From a virus, in IMG/VR virus record IMGVR_UViG_3300042006_000259, positions 1 to 22,190 of that record: a stretch of DNA of 22,190 nucleotides, one strand, 5' to 3'. The notes under the pieces are model-generated. The model saw only the letters and a program-made list of their open reading frames with translations. It was not told the DNA's origin and did no database searches. The translations under genes were made by a program, and so were the position numbers. Shown here in pieces: positions 14,640 through 22,037 of the stretch; the first letter of the stretch is position 1; every line of letters begins with the position of its first letter.

Positions 14640-16851
14640 CGAAGCACGGCTCCTCGAACTCGTCCCTTTGCAGCGCAGGCGCCCTGCCCCAATGCTCCGG
14701 TTTCTTGTACGCCCACGGCCGCTGGCCACTCTTGCTCAAGGCGCCCAACCGGAATCGTCGCCAGCCCAGTCGATGCATGATCGCGCCGACGCGCATCTGC
14801 TCCGGCTTGCCCCAGTGGCCAGGGTCGAGCTTCAGCGCCTGACTCATCACCTCACTGCCGGTGGCGGTCTCGCCGATCTGCGATTCCTCCAGCCAGGTCA
14901 GGATCGGTCCTTCCCATTCATCCACGACAAAACGCTGGTCCTGGGCTTCGGCAAACATCGGTGCTTCGTCCGGGGTCACCCACCAGAGATCGCCCGCCTC
15001 ATAACAGAACACCGCTTCGGCCCAGAGCTGATCGCGGATCTCACGCAGCAACGCCACGTCAACCTTGGTACACGCCACCGGCCAATACCGGCGGTTGCCG
15101 GTGGCGTCCTTGAGGTATTCGTCCTGGTTGGTGGTACCGACGAACACACATTGGCGTGGCACGTCCATGGTTCTGCGGCCGTAGCTCTCGCGGTAGGTGT
15201 CGGTCGAAGCGGAGAAGAACTGCTTGGCCTTGGTGCTTTCGGCCTTGTTGAAGCTGTCCAGCTCGCCGAGCTCGACGATCCACTTGCCACGAATCGCCTG
15301 AAAGCCGTCCTTATCACCAAGCGCAAACGGCGTGTCCATGAACCACTCACCGCCGAGTACGCTCATCGCGGTCGACTTACCGGCGCCCTGCGCGCCTTCA
15401 AGAATCATCACCGAGTCGGCCTTGCAGCCGGGTTTCATCACCCGCGCCACGGCGGAGATCACCCAGCGCTTGCCGACCTTGGCGGTGTAGTCTGAGGCCG
15501 GCACACCCATCACGTCGGTGAGCCAGGCTTCGAGGCGTGGCACGCGGTCCCACTCGAGCTTTTTCAGGTACTCGCGCACCGGGTGAAACGCGTGGTCATG
15601 CGCCACGACACTCACGGCCTCGATCACGTGCGAAGACTTCACACGCAGGTTGTACTGCTGCGCTAGCCACTTCATGACGCGCACATCATCAATGTCTGCC
15701 CACTCGCCGGTGCCACCGCCGTATGGCGCCGCACGCAGCTTGACGATCTTCGAGCTGAACGCGCTGTAGCTGATCACCCCGGCCCAGCGTTCGTCGTGAG
15801 CCAGGATCAATTCGACGTTCTGCATGTGCGCAATCAGGGCGCCGCTCTCGCTGCGGGCGAGCTGATCTTTCCAACCACCGGCTGCCGGTGGACGGACCAC
15901 AGCGAGCACTTGTCGGCGAACCGCGTCGAGGCCTTCGGCGAGGTGCAGGTCGTTGAAGTCGGTCCACTTATCGTGGCGTTCAATCGAGAAGATCGGCGCA
16001 ACCACTTGGGCACCGACGATCAGAGCGGCGTTGCTAGCCTTCTCTTCTCCAGGGTTCCAGGCATCGCCATTAGGTTTGGTGGTCTTCCAGTCATCATCGC
16101 GGCAGATAATCAGCGGGCAACCGGCGAAGCGTTCGCGCATGACCTTGCACACGGCCAACAGGTTGCCGGCATCGAAGGCCACGGCCACGGCAAGCGACGT
16201 CGCCATGTGCAGGCTGGCGCCGGTGGCGTACCCCTCACAGACCAGCACCGGTTCGCCCGGTACCGGGTGCGGACCGAGCAGGTGGAACGTGCCCTCCTTC
16301 GCCATCCCGTAAGGCCAGTAGGATTTGTCGCGGCCGGTGTCTTCCTGTTTGTTCGGGAAGATCACCTGCAGGCCCATGATCTGATCACGAGCGTTCTTCA
16401 TCGGGACCAGTACCGCACCGGTGCGCGGCGCATAACGCACGTTGATGCCAACGATCTGTTTGCGGTCCAGGTAGTCGCTGCGTCCGGTGGCCGGCATGCG
16501 TTCGAACAAACCCTGCGCCCTTTTCGCGGCCCGCCGCGCAGCGTTATTCGCGATTTCCGCAGCGCGGCGCTTGGCTTCCTCCTGGCGAGCGCGCATTACT
16601 TCACGCTCTTCCGGCGACATCCGTCCGGCCTTGACCTTGATCTTCTGTGTCTCGCCCGAACGCCAGTCACCGAAGGCGCCGAAGATCAGCGTGTCGCCCT
16701 TCTCCGTGCGCTGCTCGTGGACGACGTACCAACCGTTCTTCTCCTTGCCCTTGTCCTGCGATGTCTTGCAGCGGGTCAGCTTGCCGAACACCAGCGGCTG
16801 CGCTGGCTCCAGACCGTAATCAGCGAATTGCCCCAATACCTCATCGAGCAT
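14632..16851 (-). CDS. Toprim-VirE/VapE-type phage primase-helicase
   Basis: 739 residues. The N-terminal third carries a charged coiled-coil-like segment (about 80-115), then a Toprim fold: VLVCEGYATG (Glu206) and LIICRDDDW (Asp252-254). This suggests RNA primer synthesis. The C-terminal half is a VirE/VapE superfamily 3-like ATPase: Walker A EGAQGAGKST (485-494), Walker B-like WIVELGELD (524-532), then VGTTNQDEYL and the arginine motif GNRRYWP (586-591). Such proteins replicate temperate phages and satellites. The start is ATG 16851, inside the zinc-finger gene's last codons (11-bp overlap), with GGGGGA upstream. An earlier in-frame ATG exists but runs through the zinc-finger gene and is rejected. 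The absence of a separate helicase or DnaC-like gene fits this one-protein replication module. Confidence 0.9.
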   Translation of the reverse strand: MLDEVLGQFADYGLEPAQPLVFGKLTRCKTSQDKGKEKNGWYVVHEQRTEKGDTLIFGAFGDWRSGETQKIKVKAGRMSPEEREVMRARQEEAKRRAAEIANNAARRAAKRAQGLFERMPATGRSDYLDRKQIVGINVRYAPRTGAVLVPMKNARDQIMGLQVIFPNKQEDTGRDKSYWPYGMAKEGTFHLLGPHPVPGEPVLVCEGYATGASLHMATSLAVAVAFDAGNLLAVCKVMRERFAGCPLIICRDDDWKTTKPNGDAWNPGEEKASNAALIVGAQVVAPIFSIERHDKWTDFNDLHLAEGLDAVRRQVLAVVRPPAAGGWKDQLARSESGALIAHMQNVELILAHDERWAGVISYSAFSSKIVKLRAAPYGGGTGEWADIDDVRVMKWLAQQYNLRVKSSHVIEAVSVVAHDHAFHPVREYLKKLEWDRVPRLEAWLTDVMGVPASDYTAKVGKRWVISAVARVMKPGCKADSVMILEGAQGAGKSTAMSVLGGEWFMDTPFALGDKDGFQAIRGKWIVELGELDSFNKAESTKAKQFFSASTDTYRESYGRRTMDVPRQCVFVGTTNQDEYLKDATGNRRYWPVACTKVDVALLREIRDQLWAEAVFCYEAGDLWWVTPDEAPMFAEAQDQRFVVDEWEGPILTWLEESQIGETATGSEVMSQALKLDPGHWGKPEQMRVGAIMHRLGWRRFRLGALSKSGQRPWAYKKPEHWGRAPALQRDEFEEPCFDD

Positions 16852-17068
16852 GACGAATCCCCCGCGTTTCAGAGAGGGATTGGCAACTGATGCACTGCGA
16901 ACAACCCGGCTGAGCCAGGCGGCGCGCTTCCGGGATCGGATCGTCGCAGGCCTCGCAGAACAACAAAGAATGAGCAACGCTTTCGGCCTTGGCAGTGCTG
17001 CGCGCGGCCATGGCCTGATCGATGCGTTCCTGCACCAGATCGTTGGCGAAATCGGCGATATCAGCCAC
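16841..17068 (-). CDS. Small DksA/TraR-family zinc-finger protein
   Basis: 75 residues from GTG 17068, with GAGGTG six bases upstream. The N-terminal helix (FANDLVQERIDQAMAARS) is followed by a C4 zinc finger: FCEACDDPIPEARRLAQPGC then CISC, with CxxC pairs about 20 residues apart, as in phage and plasmid TraR-like proteins. Family members bind in the secondary channel of RNA polymerase and change promoter choice without ppGpp. The gene overlaps the CII-like gene upstream by 8 bp and the primase gene downstream by 11 bp, so all three are co-translated. The initiation codon is inferred from the overlap and ribosome site. Confidence 0.8.
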   Translation of the reverse strand: MADIADFANDLVQERIDQAMAARSTAKAESVAHSLLFCEACDDPIPEARRLAQPGCSQCISCQSLSETRGIRHAR

Positions 17069-17579
17069 GGTCGGCACCTCGCGTCGTCTGGTTGACGTAG
17101 GTGGCGCGGTTGAACAACCCCAGCAGCCCTTGAATGCCACGGAACACTTGCAGACGAATCGCTGCAAGCTCCTGATCAGTGACGACGCCGTCGCCAATGC
17201 TCTTGGCCCAGGTCTCAGCCAGATCGGCCACCTGCCGGAAGTACTCGGCAATACCGGTGGTCAGGGTCTCGGGCATGTCGTTGGTGTAAGTGTCGGCCAG
17301 CTCCTGCCAGATCGTGTCGCCGACCAGCGCATGCACCGCATCGAGAATGCGGCGATCCTTGGTCAGTTCGAGGATCTCACCAAACTCCTGAATGTTGATG
17401 GAGTGACTCGGATGGGTCGGCGACAGTTTGTGCTGCAGCGTGGTCGGGTTGCGGCCCGTGGTGGCTGCGATGGCAGCAGCGCCGCCCGGGTAATCGCGAG
17501 CAGCATGGTAAAGCGCTAAATCGAGCGGCAGGATTTCCCGCTGCGCTCGTTCCAGAGAACTGAGAGCGATTCGGCTCAT
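17061..17579 (-). CDS. Phage regulatory protein CII-like (Phage_CP76 family)
   Basis: 172 residues. The N-terminal part (LALYHAARDYPGGAAAIAATTGRNPTTLQHKLSPTHPSHSINIQEFGEILELTKDRRILDAVHALVG) is the typical DNA-binding region of the Phage_CP76/CII family, with the 'GGAAAIA...TLQHKLNP' signature. The C-terminal helical half probably mediates oligomerisation. CII-type proteins favour lysogeny by activating repressor and integrase genes. The start is ATG 17579, with AGGA eight bases upstream. It is second in the left operon, about 320 bp after the Cro-like gene, and overlaps the zinc-finger gene by 8 bp. Confidence 0.83.
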   Translation of the reverse strand: MSRIALSSLERAQREILPLDLALYHAARDYPGGAAAIAATTGRNPTTLQHKLSPTHPSHSINIQEFGEILELTKDRRILDAVHALVGDTIWQELADTYTNDMPETLTTGIAEYFRQVADLAETWAKSIGDGVVTDQELAAIRLQVFRGIQGLLGLFNRATYVNQTTRGADRG

Positions 17580-17899
17580 GGCATTAATCCTAAAAGTTGC
17601 CAGTGCCGCGCGACAGAAGTTGGTGATACATTTGCCGCGTGGTCTGGAGAGGCCCAAACGCCGGCTAGGTTCGTAAGACCAACACCGGCACCGTGCCGAG
17701 GCGAACAATCCGTTGTTCACCCCTGGCGCAACAGCTGCCAGCTCTGTGGTAAGAATGGCAGCAACACCAAGGCTTCCGAGCCTTGGAAACGCGATGAAGG
17801 TCGACGGCATGTGGTGTGCTCGCCTTCCGACATCGCGACCCGACAGCATTGTGGTGATGCTATTGGGAGAAACTGGGCGACCCTTGGGTCGCCTTTTTT
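17580..17899. other. Non-coding cro-cII spacer
   Basis: 320 bp with no supported gene on either strand. The sequence is rich in short inverted repeats: GGCAC/GTGCC around 17682-17696 and CAAGGCTTCC...GAGCCTTGG near 17769-17787. It ends in a strong + strand terminator. It therefore probably holds RNA-level control of the left operon or a short + strand RNA opposite to the cII leader. Confidence 0.4.
17876..17899 (+). terminator. Intrinsic terminator reading rightwards, opposite to the cro-cII operon
   Basis: Perfect 8-bp stem GGCGACCC (17876-17883) and GGGTCGCC (17886-17893) with a 2-base loop, followed by six T on the + strand. It ends one base before the cro-like stop codon. No + strand gene precedes it, so it would terminate a short RNA antisense to the cII leader. 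On the - strand the hairpin lacks a T-run. Confidence 0.72.
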
Positions 17900-18157
17900 C
17901 TATGCCCCCTTCTGGGGAGCGGATTTTCCAAGCAACCAGCAGGCGTCGAATGGATTGCCTTTTTCCTGCGCAGCTGCAGCAAGCAACTTCGCGTACTCAG
18001 TTTCACCTGTGTAATCGGTGCGCGGTAACGATGCTGCTAGCCTCCACTTATTGAGAGCTTGGTAACTCCGTCCACACACACGTGCTGCGGCGCCGATACC
18101 GCCAACCGCCTCAAAAGCGAAGGCAATAGCATTAGGGAAACTTTGTGGGTCTAGCAT
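17900..18157 (-). CDS. Cro/YdaS-like phage repressor
   Basis: 85 residues with a helix-turn-helix at about 18-40: GGIGAAARVCGRSYQALNKWRLAASLPRTDY. This is the YdaS/Cro type in which a helix ending in A-R-V/L-C-G is followed by a recognition helix and a W. The gene diverges from the CI-type repressor across a short operator region, so it is the lytic-side repressor. The start is ATG 18157 with a GGAGG ribosome site, giving it a far better translation signal than CI. The C-terminal tail contains a typical 'GNPFDACWLLG' segment. Confidence 0.82.
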   Translation of the reverse strand: MLDPQSFPNAIAFAFEAVGGIGAAARVCGRSYQALNKWRLAASLPRTDYTGETEYAKLLAAAAQEKGNPFDACWLLGKSAPQKGA

Positions 18158-18173
18158 GACCGCCTCCTTTCAA

Positions 18174-18243
18174 CTGTCGGTTGATAATAATGTTCAACTG
18201 ACAGATTAGCAATCATTATGTGACTATCAACCTATGATTGATA
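18174..18243. promoter_or_regulatory. Divergent CI/Cro promoter-operator region
   Basis: An imperfect 11-bp inverted repeat, CTGTCGGTTGA (18174-18184) and TCAACTGACAG (18194-18204), differs at one base and lies across a plausible - strand promoter for cro: -35 TTGCTA (complement of 18207-18212), 17-bp spacer, -10 TATTAT (complement of 18184-18189). A second inverted repeat, TATCAA (18225-18230) and TTGATA (18238-18243), spans the CI start codon, so binding there could repress CI itself. TTGATA also occurs at 18181. Which repressor prefers which site cannot be told. Confidence 0.6.
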
Positions 18244-18956
18244 AAGAATCCGAAAGATACATGTTCGCCGAGCGGCTTCATGCCGCACTCGACGCTAATG
18301 GCATTCGCCAACGTGGCCGAGGGGCTGACATCATTAAACAGCTCAGCTCCAAGGGAGTCGTTAAGACCCCCCAAGCCATTAGTAAATGGCTCAATGGTGC
18401 GGCTATTCCTGAAATTGATAGTTTGACCGCCCTATCCGCCTGGCTAGGTGTGCGGAGAGAATGGCTGGAGCATGGAGTCATGCCTGTCTTTCCCCATGAA
18501 GCAGGCAATCAGCAAGCAGTGCATGACGAGAACGTAATTGCCGTAACCTCGAGCATGAACAAAGTCCCGCTGATATCATGGGTTCAAGCCGGCGCCTGGT
18601 GCGAAATAGCTCCTACCGTCGAGCTTCTCCATGCAGAACAGTGGGTGCCCTGCCCCGTAAATATCAGCAGATCAGGATATGCGCTTCGCGTGGTAGGAGA
18701 CTCAATGACAAATACTGGCCCGGGCCGTAGCTACCCCGAGGGCTGCATAATCTTTGTCGATCCGGATCTCGCTGTGAACAATGGTGATCGAGTGATTGCG
18801 TCGCTACCGAGTAGCAATGAAGCTACGTTCAAGGTGTTTGTGAAGGATGCTGGAAAGCATTACTTGAAGCCTATCAATCCCCAATATCCCATCATTGAAA
18901 TGACAGACGAAATGCAAATTTGCGGAAAAATTGTGGGGGCATTCACTCCAGAGTGA
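18234..18956 (+). CDS. CI-type prophage repressor (HTH + S24/LexA-like autoprotease)
   Basis: 240 residues. An N-terminal helix-turn-helix (about 12-75, with TPQAISKWLNGAAIPEIDSL) binds the operator. The C-terminal domain is an S24 peptidase: cleavage site Ala119-Gly120 in WVQAGAW, nucleophile Ser157 in VVGDSM, general base Lys200 in ATFKVF. RecA-stimulated self-cleavage would induce the element after DNA damage, and all catalytic parts look intact. The start ATG 18234 has no ribosome site and lies in an operator-like repeat, suggesting a leaderless or weakly translated message; ATG 18261 is the alternative. Unlike lambda, the repressor points toward integrase rather than away from it. Confidence 0.92.
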   Translation: MIDKESERYMFAERLHAALDANGIRQRGRGADIIKQLSSKGVVKTPQAISKWLNGAAIPEIDSLTALSAWLGVRREWLEHGVMPVFPHEAGNQQAVHDENVIAVTSSMNKVPLISWVQAGAWCEIAPTVELLHAEQWVPCPVNISRSGYALRVVGDSMTNTGPGRSYPEGCIIFVDPDLAVNNGDRVIASLPSSNEATFKVFVKDAGKHYLKPINPQYPIIEMTDEMQICGKIVGAFTPE

Positions 18957-18960
18957 ATGC
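18939..18960 (+). terminator. Perfect hairpin at the end of the repressor gene
   Basis: Ten-bp arms GCATTCACTC and GAGTGAATGC separated by only two bases, overlapping the CI stop codon. A run of six T follows about ten bases later (18970-18975), so it is an imperfect intrinsic terminator. It could separate CI from the integrase operon, or act as a protein-binding palindrome. Confidence 0.45.
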
Positions 18961-18988
18961 GACACGCCATTTTTTCACCCGCAAGTTG

Positions 18989-19016
18989 TTGACTTAACTT
19001 AACCACTGGTTGATAT
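18989..19016 (+). promoter_or_regulatory. Promoter for the integrase-side operon
   Basis: TTGACT (18989-18994) as -35, a 16-bp spacer and TGATAT (19011-19016) as -10; GATATT one base later with a 17-bp spacer is equivalent. It lies 37 bp upstream of the first gene of the operon. The spacer contains a palindrome AACCACTGGTT (19001-19011), well placed for a repressor. Confidence 0.6.
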
Positions 19017-19052
19017 TTGCCTCACTCTTTACCACAGAGCGAGGCAGTACCT

Positions 19053-19232
19053 ATGCGCACCACCGCAACCCTGCATGTCCATCCGGCATGCGTCAGCAAT
19101 CGCAAACTGATCGAACAGCTGCAGCTCGCTACGGGCTGCCTGGTCGTCATCCATAACAGCAAGCCCAAGCTTGTTGCCAAGTCCTGCCAGCCCTCTCCTC
19201 TCGATCCGAACGGTGGAGGGCATGCGGCATGA
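19053..19232 (+). CDS. Small hypothetical protein, first gene of the integrase operon
   Basis: 59 residues from ATG 19053, with GAGG about eight bases upstream. No domain recognised. It has a short beta-rich core (LQLATGCLVVIHNSKPKLVAK) and His/Gly/Ala at the end, with no membrane segment or signal. It lies right behind a good promoter and overlaps the next gene by ATGA, so it is translated together with it. Small proteins of this sort are common in the early right operon of Pseudomonas prophages; function unknown. Confidence 0.65.
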   Translation: MRTTATLHVHPACVSNRKLIEQLQLATGCLVVIHNSKPKLVAKSCQPSPLDPNGGGHAA

Positions 19233-19819
19233 TCAAGTACAAGATCGACAACCGCACCCTGCAGTTGCTCAAAGCTCAGGTTAACCTGACCGAGACCTTC
19301 AACCACGTCCTCCGGACGGTGCCCAAGTGTGAGTGCCTGGCGTTCCGCCTTAAGGTTGAGCGCGGAACAGTGGAAAGCACTTTCGTCGTCGAGCTGGGCA
19401 GCGAACGCCACACGCTGACCTTGCAGAACGACAAGAAGATGCACCTCAAGCTGGCCGACTTCATCGAGGAGATTGCCAACGGTCCGCTCGATCCGAGCAA
19501 CACCAGCGACGTGGTGTCCCGCACGCACGCAGATCGCCAATACGGCCGCTTTGAAGTCCAGGACAAACAGCGCGTGTTCGAGCTGATCCGCACCGGCGGC
19601 GTGCTGAGCCTCGAAATGGGCTTCGACGTGCCTCTGCATGTCGCTGTGCATCGCCCGCACACGCTCACATGCATAACCGCCATTCTCAGTATTGGCAAAA
19701 AGAGCCCACGCACACGGTGCTTCACCGCGTGTGGAACCGATGTCGATATCTACAGAAAAGTCAGCGAGTCCATCAACCACCTTGCTGCAGCGGCCACCCC
19801 CGCTGCGCACGCGGCATGA
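19229..19819 (+). CDS. Hypothetical phage protein
   Basis: 196 residues, soluble, no recognised domain. The N-terminal half is beta-strand rich (FRLKVERGTVESTFVVELGSERHTLTL), followed by a helix (LKLADFIEEIANG) and a second mixed region with TCITAILSIG. Three cysteines occur between about 138 and 168. The start ATG overlaps the previous stop by four bases, and the next gene follows 10 bp downstream behind GAGGAG. Coding quality and operon position leave little doubt that the gene is real; a role in recombination or host interference is possible but not shown. Confidence 0.7.
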   Translation: MIKYKIDNRTLQLLKAQVNLTETFNHVLRTVPKCECLAFRLKVERGTVESTFVVELGSERHTLTLQNDKKMHLKLADFIEEIANGPLDPSNTSDVVSRTHADRQYGRFEVQDKQRVFELIRTGGVLSLEMGFDVPLHVAVHRPHTLTCITAILSIGKKSPRTRCFTACGTDVDIYRKVSESINHLAAAATPAAHAA

Positions 19820-19829
19820 GGAGCACGTC

Positions 19830-20114
19830 ATGGAACGCACCCTTGCTCAAGCCGCAACCCAGCTCAGCCTGTCCCGACCGCAACTGATTGCTCTCATGCA
19901 GGAAAAAGGTCTGCTCAACGAGCGGAATCTGCCGGCCTATCCCACCCGCGACCGCGAGTACCTGCGAGTCAAAGACGGCCAGTGGTATCACGAAAAGTAC
20001 GGCATGCAGTACAGCCAGTCGACCAAGGTCAGGCAGGCTGGGATTCATTGGCTGGCTGACCAGTTGGGCATCGATCTTCCTGCCATCCCGGCAGACCGCC
20101 GTGACGTGGCCTAG
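19830..20114 (+). CDS. KilAC-domain protein (phage antirepressor C-terminal domain alone)
   Basis: 94 residues from ATG 19830 behind GAGGAG. Nearly the whole protein matches the KilAC domain known from the C-terminus of phage antirepressors: TLAQAATQLSLSRPQLIALMQEKGLLNERNLPAYPT, then a strand-turn YLRVKDGQWYHEKYG, then TKVRQAGIHWLADQLG. The usual N-terminal Bro-N or Ant domain is absent, so it may be a stand-alone DNA- or repressor-binding protein. It overlaps the next small gene by 14 bp if that gene starts at GTG 20101. The domain call is strong; its role in this operon is inference. Confidence 0.82.
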   Translation: MERTLAQAATQLSLSRPQLIALMQEKGLLNERNLPAYPTRDREYLRVKDGQWYHEKYGMQYSQSTKVRQAGIHWLADQLGIDLPAIPADRRDVA

Positions 20115-20268
20115 GGAGTACGCCCGCCAGATCATCGCCATGCGCACACACGAGGAGCGCAACGCCGCGCTCCTCGAAGTGCCCGAACATCTGCGCGAGC
20201 TGACCAGACGCCACTGCCTGAACGCCTGGAACCACCCGGCACGAAAACATCGCAAGGAGGCTCAATAA
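20101..20268 (+). CDS. Small conserved-looking phage protein
   Basis: 55 residues (MTWPREYARQIIAMRTHEERNA...), starting at GTG 20101 inside the end of the KilAC gene; ATG 20140 is an alternative. It is basic and helical with TWPREYA at the N-terminus and HLRELTRRHCLNAW in the second half. I recall similar short proteins beginning TWPREYA in Pseudomonas prophages (memory, not searched). The next gene begins 4 bp downstream. No function can be assigned; it could be a small DNA-binding or regulatory factor. Confidence 0.6.
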   Translation: MTWPREYARQIIAMRTHEERNAALLEVPEHLRELTRRHCLNAWNHPARKHRKEAQ

Positions 20269-20272
20269 GGCC

Positions 20273-20653
20273 ATGAGTAACGCAGCACAGAACCCGCTTC
20301 GCCTGCACCCGGCGCCCGAATCGGCCACCGTCGAACTGCTCTACCGTATCTTCGGTGACGTCCTGATCCCGCTGGAAAAGGTACGCGAGCAGTACTTTCG
20401 CAACCTCAACGAGCAGTCATTCGTGACGGAGATCAATAGCGGCCGCATCCAGCTTCCTATCACCACGCTGGACACCAGCCGCAAAGCACTCAAGTACGCG
20501 CACATCCGACACGTCGCCTCGCTGATCGACATCCGCGCCTACAAGGCGGATGAAATCATGCAGCGACAGCAGGACGGCCAGCACCAGGTAGCAGCCACAC
20601 CGTTGATGGCTGTCACCACCAGCCAACGACAACCACAGGAGCACTCCACATGA
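20273..20653 (+). CDS. PrtN-like pyocin activator family protein
   Basis: 126 residues. Residues 17-95 match the pyocin activator PrtN family: TVELLYRIFGDVLIPLEKVREQYFRNLNEQSFVTEINSGRIQLPITTLDTSRKALKYAHIRHVASLIDIRA, with the diagnostic 'IPLE.V...YF..L....F...I..G.I.LP' pattern. The C-terminal 30 residues are Gln-rich and probably disordered. In P. aeruginosa PrtN turns on pyocin genes after RecA-dependent loss of PrtR. Here it sits between small early genes and the excisionase, so it may instead act on prophage excision or late genes. AAGG precedes ATG 20273; the stop overlaps the next start (ATGA). Confidence 0.8.
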   Translation: MSNAAQNPLRLHPAPESATVELLYRIFGDVLIPLEKVREQYFRNLNEQSFVTEINSGRIQLPITTLDTSRKALKYAHIRHVASLIDIRAYKADEIMQRQQDGQHQVAATPLMAVTTSQRQPQEHST

Positions 20654-21003
20654 TGCCCCCAATACAAACCGATGCACTCATGCCTCATCCCGACGTTGAC
20701 AAGGTCTCGGAAGAAGTCATGGCCCACATTTTGGGGATCTCGTTTAGAGCTCTCGCAACGCGGCGCGCACGGAAACAGATACCCGAGGGGGTCTGGAACA
20801 GACAAGGGCATCGCATTATGTACAGCAGAAGAAGGTATGAAGAATGGCAAGAAGCACAGTGGATTTGCCCAGAGGAGTGGAAATCTTCCGCAAATCCCTC
20901 CGGATTCGTTTTACTTGGAACGGGGTCCGACGATGCGAAACGCTCCCCTACCCCGCGACGCCGAAAGGCATTAAAGCTGCATCCCAACTACGCGATCAAG
21001 TAA
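20650..21003 (+). CDS. Excisionase-like DNA-binding protein
   Basis: 117 residues. The region 16-70 (VDKVSEEVMAHILGISFRALATRRARKQIPEGVWNRQGHRIMYSRRRYEEW) is a winged helix of the excisionase/MerR-like type: helix-turn-helix, then the wing around GVW-GHRIMYS, then a helix with W. Position immediately before an integrase supports this. The basic tail (RSPTPRRRKALKLHPN) is encoded by DNA that also encodes the integrase N-terminus in another frame, a 160-bp overlap. The tail is Pro/Arg/Ser-rich and may be dispensable, since the fold is complete by about residue 75. It would direct integrase toward excision. Confidence 0.72.
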   Translation: MMPPIQTDALMPHPDVDKVSEEVMAHILGISFRALATRRARKQIPEGVWNRQGHRIMYSRRRYEEWQEAQWICPEEWKSSANPSGFVLLGTGSDDAKRSPTPRRRKALKLHPNYAIK

Positions 21004-22037
21004 CCAGCCTGATCAAGCTCGAGCTCTTGGATGATACCAAGTACGCTGAGCTGTTCCCGGGCTCGACTGTTTTACTGGACGGCATTCCAACGTTTCACGA
21101 GTACGCCCAGTTATGGCTTGATGGTCGAGTCATCACCTCCGGCACGCGCAACAATTACAAGGGTGCGCTGAACCTGTATTGGATTCCGCCGCTGGCCCTG
21201 ATCCGCCTCGACCAGATCACCACCACGCTCCTGCGCCGCGTCATTGCGGCGACGGAGTGGACGTCGCCAGGTGTTCGCCGCAACGCCTTGGTCAAACTCT
21301 CGACCATCCTGGAATCGGCCGTCACTGAAGAGCTGATCAAGAAGAACCCTGCCAAAATGATCGACCGCCCCAAACGGGCGCGTAAGGAAATTAACCCTTT
21401 CTCTCTAGAGGAGGCGAACAGGATCATAGCCCACATGTACCAGACCACTCACTGGCCCAGCGGGATCTACGCCGCGTTCTTTGAGTTTGCGTTCTTCACC
21501 GGGCTCCGGCTGTCAGAGGTCGCGGCACTGCGCTGGGATGCTGTGGACCTGGTGAAGCGCCAGGTTCATGTCCGCCGCACTGTGGCACTGGCCGTAGTCG
21601 AAGAACGCACTAAGACCGGCAAAGATCGCTATGTGCTGCTCAATGAGCGGGCGCTGCACGCGCTGGAGTACGCCCGCCAGTACGCGGAACGTCGCAAAAA
21701 AGGCGTCGGCAGGATCAAGGAAACGCCCTATGTGTTCCCGCCATCGAAGAACAGCGAGTACATCAAACAGACGTCCGACCTGCATAAGCAGTGGGGACCA
21801 GCCCTGAAGGCACTGGCGATGTCTTATCGGCCACCGTACAACTGCCGTCATACTTATGCGACAATATGCTTAATGTCCAACATGAACCCCGCCTTCATCG
21901 CTCAGCAACTTGGCCACAGCGTCCAAATGTTGCTGACGACGTATGCGCGTTGGCTCAACTCAAGCTCAGACTGGGCGGAGCTGGAAAAGCTCCAGATTGG
22001 TATCAAATCGGTATCAGGCAAAAACGACCAGCTCTAA
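20844..22037 (+). CDS. int: Tyrosine recombinase, prophage integrase
   Basis: 397 residues. The N-terminal arm-binding domain (about 1-60, DLPRGVEIFRKSLRIRFTWNGVRRCETL) is of the DUF3596/Arm-DNA-bind_2 kind. The core-binding SAM-like domain is at about 80-175 (TFHEYAQLWLDG...). The catalytic domain carries Arg222 (TGLRLSEV), Lys257 (RTKTGKDR), Arg335 (YNCRHTYAT), His358 (LGHSV) and the nucleophile Tyr367 (TTYARW). The box II His is replaced by Tyr332, as in many phage integrases. All key residues are present, so it is probably active. The start at ATG 20844, 160 bp inside the excisionase gene, is needed for a complete arm domain. The stop is 20 bp before the ABC-F start codon, placing attR there. 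Confidence 0.95.
   Translation: MARSTVDLPRGVEIFRKSLRIRFTWNGVRRCETLPYPATPKGIKAASQLRDQVTSLIKLELLDDTKYAELFPGSTVLLDGIPTFHEYAQLWLDGRVITSGTRNNYKGALNLYWIPPLALIRLDQITTTLLRRVIAATEWTSPGVRRNALVKLSTILESAVTEELIKKNPAKMIDRPKRARKEINPFSLEEANRIIAHMYQTTHWPSGIYAAFFEFAFFTGLRLSEVAALRWDAVDLVKRQVHVRRTVALAVVEERTKTGKDRYVLLNERALHALEYARQYAERRKKGVGRIKETPYVFPPSKNSEYIKQTSDLHKQWGPALKALAMSYRPPYNCRHTYATICLMSNMNPAFIAQQLGHSVQMLLTTYARWLNSSSDWAELEKLQIGIKSVSGKNDQL

Noticed and set aside
14611-16890. Two long + strand frames (294 and 364 residues) opposite the primase gene
   Set aside because: They mirror the codon pattern of the primase, have no domain or ribosome site, and the - strand protein has full Toprim and VirE motifs.
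17580-17849. Upstream extension of the CII-like gene to 262 residues
   Set aside because: The extension has no phage-protein features; ATG 17579 with AGGA gives the typical family length.
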